Below are positions 1 through 9,931 of a stretch of 9,931 nt of DNA, piece after piece. Below the pieces are notes generated by a model that worked only from the letters and a program-made list of their open reading frames with translations, had not been told where the DNA came from and did no database searches. This stretch comes from Firmicutes bacterium ADurb.Bin467 (GTDB lineage: Bacteria > Bacillota > Clostridia > Christensenellales > Aristaeellaceae), in the NCBI GenBank assembly GCA_002068815.1, contig MWAC01000058.1, forward strand, positions 1-9,931, given 5' to 3'. Each line of letters starts with the position of its first letter. Within the stretch, counting starts at the first letter, position 1. The translations under genes were made by a program, and so were the position numbers.

Positions 1-44
1 GGTGGACCGACGAGCGGGGGTGGTTCTCGCTCTCCCTCTGGACG

Positions 45-92
45 GTGCGCTGAAGGGTGCGCTGAAGGGTGCGCTGACGAGTGCGCCGAACC
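45..92. repeat. 12-bp tandem repeat, four units
   Basis: Four adjacent 12-base units start at 45, 57, 69 and 81. The first two are identical (gtgcgctgaagg), the third differs in its last three bases, and the fourth is more diverged. In the frame of the downstream phospholipase D gene they read as a Cys-Ala-Glu-Gly-like tetrapeptide repeat. That is not expected in this family, so the repeat is either a local duplication or a sign that the sequence left of about base 118 is not authentic coding sequence. Confidence 0.6.
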
Positions 93-117
93 GCGGCGTC
101 AGACGCCCACGAGCTCG

Positions 118-555
118 ATGCGGCCCGCGCCGGGGCCGGACATGATCGACGCACTGTGCGAGGCGGCCGAGCGAGGCGTCGATGTGCATCTGGTGCTGCC
201 ATCGCTCAGCGATTTCAGGCCGGTTCTGTATGCCGGGCGCAGCCATTACGACCGCCTGCTGGCGGCCGGCGTGAAGATCCACGAACTGCGCGATGCCGTG
301 CTGCACGCCAAGACCGCGGTGATCGATGGCGTGGTGTCGACCGTCGGCTCGAGCAACATGGACTGGCGCAGCCTCGTGCAAAACAGCGAGGTCAATGCGA
401 TGGTCTATGGCGAAGCCTTCGGCGACGCGATGACGCGGATGTTTCGCGCGGACGTTGCGGCATCCGCTGCGATCACGCTGGCCGCGTGGCGCGAGCGCCC
501 GCTGGCGGATCGGGCGCTGGAAGGGGTGGCCCGGCTGTTCGAGGGCTTCTGGTAG
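118..555 (+). CDS. Cardiolipin synthase / phospholipase D-family protein, C-terminal half (partial)
   Basis: This is the C-terminal catalytic half of a ClsB-like cardiolipin synthase, a membrane-associated phosphatidyltransferase. Seen directly: the second HKD motif H63-x-K65-x4-D70 (numbered from the ATG at 118), followed by the glycine/serine-rich segment and an N-x-D-W-R-S stretch typical of bacterial cardiolipin synthases. The protein ends in an arginine-rich helix and Phe-Trp, as in betaproteobacterial members. The full family is roughly 380-480 residues with two HKD motifs. The first HKD half is absent, so the gene is truncated by the window edge or by a rearrangement. The frame stays open to base 1, but family-like sequence begins only near base 130. 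The ATG at 118 is therefore the first available start codon and is unlikely to be the real one. The stop lies 10 bases from the stop of the converging leftward frame. No ATA isoleucine codon was noticed here, whereas ATA recurs in the genes to the right. Confidence 0.75.
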   Translation: MRPAPGPDMIDALCEAAERGVDVHLVLPSLSDFRPVLYAGRSHYDRLLAAGVKIHELRDAVLHAKTAVIDGVVSTVGSSNMDWRSLVQNSEVNAMVYGEAFGDAMTRMFRADVAASAAITLAAWRERPLADRALEGVARLFEGFW

Positions 556-565
556 CGGCGCCGGC

Positions 566-3178
<2,613 letters not shown>

Positions 3179-3186
3179 GGAGCGTC

Positions 3187-3195
3187 TCTCCCTTC
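3187..3195 (-). promoter_or_regulatory. Ribosome binding site for rpoC
   Basis: On the minus strand the stretch gaagggaga lies in the 49-nt rpoB-rpoC gap, about nine bases before the TTG at 3178. It decides the unusual TTG start, because no in-frame ATG gives the family-typical N-terminus. Confidence 0.7.
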
Positions 3196-3227
3196 TATCT
3201 TACAAGCCTCCGGCAGCGGGTGGACGA

Positions 3228-7022
<3,795 letters not shown>

Positions 7023-7026
7023 CCAT

Positions 7027-7034
7027 ATCACCCC
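7027..7034 (-). promoter_or_regulatory. Ribosome binding site for rpoB
   Basis: On the minus strand ggggtgat matches the 3' part of the extended Shine-Dalgarno sequence (GGTGAT), with four bases before the ATG at 7022. It includes the in-frame GTG at 7031, which argues against that codon as the start. Confidence 0.65.
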
Positions 7035-7042
7035 AGATTTTC

Positions 7043-7071
7043 AATTTGTTCGGCTCAAAGCCCTGTAAATT
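7043..7071 (-). promoter_or_regulatory. Hairpin in the rpoB leader, next to the ribosome site
   Basis: On the minus strand AATTT, a 4-base gap, GGCT, loop TTG, AGCC, a 4-base gap and AAATT form a symmetrical stem with a 4x4 internal loop. It ends about eight bases upstream of the ribosome site. There is no following U-run, so it is not an intrinsic terminator. A role in translation control is only possible, not shown. Confidence 0.3.
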
Positions 7072-7198
7072 TTCGATGAATTTTCACGAGCTTTCGCCGC
7101 GATTTTGATGCGGAATGTCCAATTCCCGCCGAAAATCGCCCCGGAGCCGGGCTTCGGCCGCAAAAAGCGGCTATTTGTCCAGACTACCGCAATTGTAC

Positions 7199-7227
7199 AT
7201 AATAGCAAATCAAAAATCGGCTGTCAA
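7199..7227 (-). promoter_or_regulatory. sigma-A/sigma-70-type promoter for rpoBC
   Basis: On the minus strand a perfect -35 TTGACA (7227-7222) is followed by a 17-base spacer and a -10 TATTAT (7204-7199, five of six consensus bases). Transcription would start near 7192, giving an rpoB leader of about 170 nt. The DNA upstream of the -35 is A/T-tract-rich, as expected for a strong promoter. This is the best promoter match in the window. Confidence 0.8.
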
Positions 7228-7254
7228 GGCGCGTTTTGGAGCTTTCTTCGGGAA

Positions 7255-7277
7255 ATCGCGAAATTTATCGCGAATTT
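7255..7277. repeat. Imperfect direct repeat behind the rpoBC promoter
   Basis: ATCGCGAAATTT (7255-7266) is followed at once by ATCGCGAATTT (7267-7277). The pair lies 28-50 bases upstream of the rpoBC -35 element, where activator sites or UP elements sit. The two copies are about one helical turn apart (12 bases), which would suit a dimeric or cooperative binding protein. No regulator is assigned. Confidence 0.45.
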
Positions 7278-7330
7278 AACATTTCACAGGAATAAGGCTT
7301 TGGTCGTTTTCCTGCATATCTCACGGTAAC

Positions 7331-7348
7331 TTGCAGGATTCCCTGCAA
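7331..7348. promoter_or_regulatory. Perfect dyad, possible operator upstream of the rpiB promoter
   Basis: TTGCAGG, a four-base spacer and CCTGCAA form an 18-bp inverted repeat with 7-bp perfect arms. It ends 9 bases before the -35 position of the rpiB promoter. A further CCTGCA half-site occurs at 7311-7316. No U-run follows on either strand, so it is not a good terminator. The outer TTGCA/TGCAA half-sites recur downstream of the -10. Confidence 0.45.
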
Positions 7349-7357
7349 AAACAGCCC

Positions 7358-7386
7358 TTTTCGGACGGGCGAAAATGTGCTATAAT
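7358..7386 (+). promoter_or_regulatory. Extended -10 promoter for the rpiB-glycan operon
   Basis: A perfect TATAAT at 7381-7386 is preceded by TGC (7378-7380), giving the extended -10 form TGnTATAAT, which does not need a good -35. The -35 position at 17-base spacing is TTTTCG (7358-7363), a poor match to TTGACA. Transcription would start near 7393, about 36 bases before the rpiB ATG. The -35 position and part of the spacer lie within a perfect dyad (TTTTCG, six bases, CGAAAA, 7358-7375), a suitable place for a repressor. Confidence 0.8.
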
Positions 7387-7391
7387 GACAC

Positions 7392-7405
7392 TTGCAGACA
7401 TGCAA
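7392..7405. promoter_or_regulatory. Dyad at the rpiB transcription start, possible operator
   Basis: TTGCA, four bases and TGCAA form an inverted repeat starting five bases after the TATAAT, that is, over the expected transcription start. Its half-sites match the outer bases of the dyad at 7331-7348, with centres 59 bases apart. A start-site operator plus an upstream partner is a classic looping-repressor layout, but this is inference. Confidence 0.4.
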
Positions 7406-7415
7406 CAACCGGAAA

Positions 7416-7421
7416 AAGGAG
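7416..7421 (+). promoter_or_regulatory. Ribosome binding site for rpiB
   Basis: AAGGAG lies seven bases before the ATG at 7429. It fixes the rpiB start and rules out the in-frame ATG at 7375, which lies upstream of the -10 element. Confidence 0.85.
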
Positions 7422-7428
7422 TCCTCCC

Positions 7429-7869
7429 ATGAAGATTGCGATCGGAAGCGACCACGCCGGATACGATTACCGGCGGATGCTGATCTCCCACCTCGAGGCC
7501 GCCGGCCACGAAATCATCGACTGCGGCTGCGAGGAAAAGGTCTCGTGCGACTACCCGGTCTACGGCCGCAAGGCCGCGCGGCTCGTGAAGTCCGGCGCGT
7601 GCGAGCGCGGCGTCGTCATCTGCGGCACGGGCTTTGGAATCTCGCTCGCGGCGAACCGGCTCGAGGGCATCCGCTGCGTCAACTGCACGGACGTATTGAC
7701 CGTCAGGATGGCGCGGCTTCACAACAACGCGAACATGATCGCGCTCGGCGCGCGCGTGATCGGCGAGGACACGGCGAAGCTGCTCGTGGACACGTTCCTC
7801 GAGACGCCGCACGAGGGCGGCCGGCACGCGCTGCGCGTCGCGTTGATCGACAGCCTCCCGATGGAATGA
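7429..7869 (+). CDS. rpiB: Ribose-5-phosphate isomerase B (RpiB/LacAB family)
   Basis: This 146-residue cytosolic sugar-phosphate isomerase would interconvert ribose 5-phosphate and ribulose 5-phosphate in the pentose phosphate pathway. Relatives act on allose or galactose 6-phosphates. Seen directly: the N-terminal G-S-D8-H9-A-G motif, the catalytic cysteine in I-C65-G-T-G, an A-A-N76 anion-binding turn, and R-L-H98-N-N-A-N near the active site. The length is normal for RpiB (about 145-150). The start is set by a strong ribosome site. It is the first gene of a four-gene operon, and its stop overlaps the next start codon (ATGA, 7866-7869). In a glycan cluster it might feed a nucleotide-sugar pathway rather than central metabolism. 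Its N-terminal half is unusually rich in cysteines (C32, C34, C40, C58), which is seen but unexplained. The family is certain; the exact substrate is not. Confidence 0.9.
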   Translation: MKIAIGSDHAGYDYRRMLISHLEAAGHEIIDCGCEEKVSCDYPVYGRKAARLVKSGACERGVVICGTGFGISLAANRLEGIRCVNCTDVLTVRMARLHNNANMIALGARVIGEDTAKLLVDTFLETPHEGGRHALRVALIDSLPME

Positions 7870-8474
7870 GCGCGTACGCGAGGATCAAGCGCGCGCTCGA
7901 CGCCGCCCTGTCGCTTCTCCTCATGGCGGCGCTCTCGCCGGTGTTTCTCTTGGTCGCGCTCGCGGTCAAGCTGACCTCAAAGGGGCCGGTGCTGTTTTTG
8001 CAAAAGCGCGTCGGGCGGGGCGGGCGGCTGTTCACGATCCTGAAATTCCGCACGATGCGTTTGGACACGCCGCGGGACACCGCGACGCATCTGCTCAACG
8101 ACCCGGAGCGGTTCATCACGCCCATCGGCGCGTTCTTGCGAAAATCGAGCCTGGACGAGCTGCCGCAGCTCTGGAACGTGCTGCGCGGCGACATGTCGCT
8201 GATCGGCCCGCGCCCGGCGCTCTACAACCAGTACGATCTGATCGAGGCGCGCGAAATCGCCGGCGTCAACGCGGTGCGCCCGGGGCTGACCGGCTGGGCG
8301 CAGATCAACGGCCGCGACGAATTGCCGATCCCGGTCAAGGTGCGCTACGACGAGGAGTACGTGAAAAACTTCGGCTTCCGGATGGACGTCAGGTGCTTCT
8401 TCGGCTCGATCGCGTGCGTGCTCAACGGCGCGGGCGTGCGCGAGGGCCGCGCGGGGGGGAAGAAGAGTGCGTAG
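7866..8474 (+). CDS. Polyprenyl-phosphate sugar-1-phosphate transferase (PglC-like bacterial sugar transferase)
   Basis: This 202-residue monotopic membrane enzyme would move a sugar-1-phosphate from a nucleotide sugar to undecaprenyl phosphate, the first membrane step of surface-polysaccharide or glycoprotein-glycan synthesis. Seen directly: one hydrophobic segment at residues 11-35, broken by S24-P25 like the helix-break-helix of Campylobacter PglC; K-F-R-T-M near residue 62; the catalytic pair D97-E98 in S-S-L-D-E-L-P-Q-L; G-D-M-S-x-x-G-P-R-P at 108-117; and a later R-P-G-L-T-G-W-A-Q-I-N-G-R-D motif. The length matches the minimal PglC type, without the extra N-terminal membrane domain of WbaP-like enzymes. 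The ATG at 7866 overlaps the rpiB stop by four bases, and there is no strong ribosome site of its own, so translational coupling is likely. The sugar donor cannot be read from sequence. Confidence 0.93.
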   Translation: MSAYARIKRALDAALSLLLMAALSPVFLLVALAVKLTSKGPVLFLQKRVGRGGRLFTILKFRTMRLDTPRDTATHLLNDPERFITPIGAFLRKSSLDELPQLWNVLRGDMSLIGPRPALYNQYDLIEAREIAGVNAVRPGLTGWAQINGRDELPIPVKVRYDEEYVKNFGFRMDVRCFFGSIACVLNGAGVREGRAGGKKSA

Positions 8475-9333
8475 CGTGCTGATCGCGGGCGAGGGGAGCT
8501 TCATCGGCACGGCGGTCGCGCGGCGGCTCGCGGACTTCCCCGGGAGTTACCGCGCGGCCACGATCGACATGCGGTCGGACGCGTGGCGCGCGTTCGATTT
8601 TTCCGGCTACGACAGCGTCGTGCTCGTCGCGGGCATCGCGCACGTGTCGCCGAAGCCCGCAATGCGCGCGCTGTACGAGAGGGTCAACCGCGACCTCGCG
8701 ATCGAGGCTGCCGCGCGCGCGAAGGAGGCCGGCGTCCGGCAGTTCATCTTCCTCTCGAGCAGCATCGTGTTCGGCGACGCGGCCCCGGCGGGAAAGGACT
8801 TCGAGATCGCGCCGGACACGCCCCCCGCGCCGTCGAACGCGTACGGACAGAGCAAGCTCGACGCCGAAATCGGCATCCGCGCGCTCGAGGGCGACGGCTT
8901 TCAGGCGGCGATCCTGCGCCCGATGATGGTGTTCGGGCCGGGCTGCCGCGGAAACTACACGCGGCTTTCGCGGTTTGCGGACCGCTTCCCGCTGTTCCCG
9001 GACTTCCCGAACCGGCGCGGCGCCGTGTACATAGAGCACCTCGCGGAATTGATACGGCTGTTGATCGATCGCGGAAACGGCGGCACGTACCACGTGCAGG
9101 ACGCGGTCGTCAGGACTTCGGATTTCGTGCGGGAAATCGCCAAAGCGCGGGGGAAGAAGATGGCCTTTCCGCGCCTTTGGAACCCGCTGATCAAGCTGTT
9201 CGGGCGCGCAGGCGTCGTCCGCCGCGCGTTCGGCGGCTTCTGCTACCGGAGCGACACGGCCGACTGCGGGCTTTCCTATCAAGCGCACGCGTTCGCGGAG
9301 TGCGTCCGAAGAACGGAGGCTGGACATGGCTGA
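8467..9333 (+). CDS. NAD-dependent epimerase/dehydratase-type SDR (nucleotide-sugar modifying)
   Basis: This 288-residue protein is an extended short-chain dehydrogenase/reductase of the nucleotide-sugar epimerase/dehydratase group. Seen directly: a Rossmann start with G8-E-G10-S-F-I-G14 (the usual middle glycine is serine), I-D-M-R after the second strand, D-F-S-G-Y-D followed by V-A-G-I-A-H, S-S-S at 97-99, the catalytic Y126-x3-K130, and R-P-x-M-V-F-G in the substrate domain. The whole pattern fits a type often found beside PglC-like transferases in Firmicutes polysaccharide clusters. It likely acts as a 4-epimerase or 4-keto reductase on a UDP-sugar, but the reaction is unproven. The start is GTG at 8467 behind a purine-rich stretch (gggggga, then aagaaga). 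It overlaps the transferase by eight bases and the next gene by eight bases. Confidence 0.88.
   Translation: MRSVLIAGEGSFIGTAVARRLADFPGSYRAATIDMRSDAWRAFDFSGYDSVVLVAGIAHVSPKPAMRALYERVNRDLAIEAAARAKEAGVRQFIFLSSSIVFGDAAPAGKDFEIAPDTPPAPSNAYGQSKLDAEIGIRALEGDGFQAAILRPMMVFGPGCRGNYTRLSRFADRFPLFPDFPNRRGAVYIEHLAELIRLLIDRGNGGTYHVQDAVVRTSDFVREIAKARGKKMAFPRLWNPLIKLFGRAGVVRRAFGGFCYRSDTADCGLSYQAHAFAECVRRTEAGHG
9315..9319 (+). promoter_or_regulatory. Ribosome binding site for the GT2 gene
   Basis: GGAGG lies inside the end of the SDR gene, six bases before the ATG at 9326. It supports that start even though the coding regions overlap. Confidence 0.75.
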
Positions 9334-9931
9334 CCTGACCGCGATCATCCTGACGAAGAACGAGCAGAAGAACCTGCCGGACTGCCTTACGTCCGTCGCG
9401 GGCTTCGCGAGCCGCGTCGTCGTCGTCGATTCCGGCAGCGACGACCAGACCGAGGCGATCGCGCGCGCGTTCGGCGCGGAATTCGCGTACCACCCGTTCG
9501 AGAGCCACGCGCGGCAGTTCAACTGGGCGCTCGACAACTGCGACATACGGACCGAGTGGGTGCTTCGCATCGACGCGGACGAGCGCATGACCGATGCGGT
9601 CAAGGCCGAGTGCGAGCCGATCCTGAAACTCCCGCGGGAGAGCGGCGTCCACGGCATCTCGATGGAGGCCGTGTTCTACATGCTCGGAAAGCCCCTGCGC
9701 TTCGGCGGCGCGAAGAAGCGGAAGCTGATGATCTTCCGCAACGGCATCGGGCGCATCGAGGACCGGTTGATCGACGAGCACACGGTGCTCTGCGAGGGTC
9801 GCGAGGTCCGAATCCGCGCGAAGTTCGACCACTACGACTTCAAGTCCGTCGGCTTTTTCGCGGACAAGCTCAACTGGTACGCGACGCGCGAGGTGCTGGC
9901 GGTGCTCGGCGCGCAGGATTCCGATTCGCGG
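9326..9931 (+). CDS. Family 2 glycosyltransferase, WaaE/KdtX-like (partial, runs off the window)
   Basis: The frame is open for 202 codons to the window edge, so the C-terminus is missing; family members are usually about 250-290 residues. It is a cytosolic inverting GT-A transferase that would add a sugar from a nucleotide donor to a lipid-linked glycan. Seen directly: T-A-I-I-L-T-K-N-E at residues 5-13; V-V-V-V-D35-S-G-S-D-D for nucleotide binding; A-R-Q-F-N-W-A-L at 62-69; and the metal-binding D83-A-D85 in R-I-D-A-D-E-R. The order and spacing match the beta-1,4-glucosyltransferase-like (LPS core WaaE) branch, which also occurs in Gram-positive polysaccharide clusters. It starts eight bases before the SDR stop, with its own strong ribosome site. 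Donor and acceptor are unknown. Confidence 0.92.
   Translation, partial: MADLTAIILTKNEQKNLPDCLTSVAGFASRVVVVDSGSDDQTEAIARAFGAEFAYHPFESHARQFNWALDNCDIRTEWVLRIDADERMTDAVKAECEPILKLPRESGVHGISMEAVFYMLGKPLRFGGAKKRKLMIFRNGIGRIEDRLIDEHTVLCEGREVRIRAKFDHYDFKSVGFFADKLNWYATREVLAVLGAQDSDSR

Larger units (their letters stand above)
7023..7428. other. Divergent intergenic region rpoB / rpiB
   Basis: This 406-base gene-free stretch is clearly AT-richer than its surroundings. From left to right it holds the rpoB ribosome site (7027-7034), a hairpin in the rpoB leader (7043-7071), the rpoBC promoter (7199-7227, leftward), a direct repeat behind that promoter (7255-7277), and a cluster of dyads around the rpiB promoter (7331-7405). 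No tRNA, coding frame with a credible ribosome site, or recognisable riboswitch was seen. The two promoters point away from each other. Confidence 0.8.

Noticed and set aside
7158..7170. CCGC-TTTTT-GCGG stem as a terminator
   Set aside because: The T-run is in the loop and none follows the stem. It lies in the rpoB leader, where a terminator would need an antiterminator structure that I cannot see.
7331..7348. The TTGCAGG/CCTGCAA dyad as an intrinsic terminator
   Set aside because: Only 7 bp, no U-run on either strand, and no gene ends into it, since both flanking genes point away.
7375..7428. An 18-residue N-terminal extension of RpiB from the ATG at 7375
   Set aside because: That ATG lies upstream of the TATAAT at 7381-7386, and the AAGGAG site and family-typical M-K-I-A start both point to 7429.

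Overview
The window is GC-rich and appears to join DNA from two sources. From about base 752 to the end, the genes look like those of an uncultured, high-GC member of the Clostridia (Firmicutes). The RpoB and RpoC N-termini have the clostridial form, RpoB ends in an acidic tail, and the epimerase-like gene matches a type common in Firmicutes polysaccharide clusters. Bases 1 to about 751 look like a different organism, probably a betaproteobacterium of Burkholderiales type. They hold the end of a cardiolipin synthase/phospholipase D gene (+ strand) and, converging on it, the last 61 codons of an unrelated gene (- strand).

Layout. Bases 1-555: C-terminal half of a phospholipase D-family protein, with a 12-bp tandem repeat near the window edge. 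Bases 566-751: C-terminal tail of an unrecognised gene, now fused in frame to rpoC. Bases 752-3178 (-): the first 809 residues of RpoC (beta'), cut immediately after the first cysteine of its second zinc site. The trigger loop and the rest of the C-terminus are missing, so the reading frame as it stands cannot encode a working beta' subunit. The simplest explanation is an assembly or cloning chimera. Bases 3228-7022 (-): complete rpoB, 49 nt upstream of rpoC. Bases 7023-7428: AT-richer divergent intergenic region. It carries a near-consensus sigma-A-type promoter for rpoBC, an extended -10 promoter for the rightward operon, and several dyad symmetries. Bases 7429-9931 (+): a tightly packed operon of rpiB, a PglC-like polyprenyl-phosphate sugar-1-phosphate transferase, an NAD-dependent epimerase/dehydratase-type SDR, and a WaaE-like family 2 glycosyltransferase that runs off the window.

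How the genes work together. rpoB and rpoC encode the catalytic core of RNA polymerase and are cotranscribed leftward. The rightward operon looks like the start of a surface-glycan cluster. The membrane transferase would load the first sugar phosphate onto undecaprenyl phosphate, the SDR would make or modify a nucleotide sugar, and the GT2 would extend the glycan. RpiB at the head would supply or interconvert pentose or hexose phosphates. Overlapping start and stop codons suggest translational coupling.

I found no mobile element, CRISPR array, RNA gene or clearly new defence-type system. The points most worth a second look are the chimeric junction, the dyad-rich control region ahead of rpiB, and an rpoBC promoter that stands apart from the ribosomal-protein genes that usually precede it.
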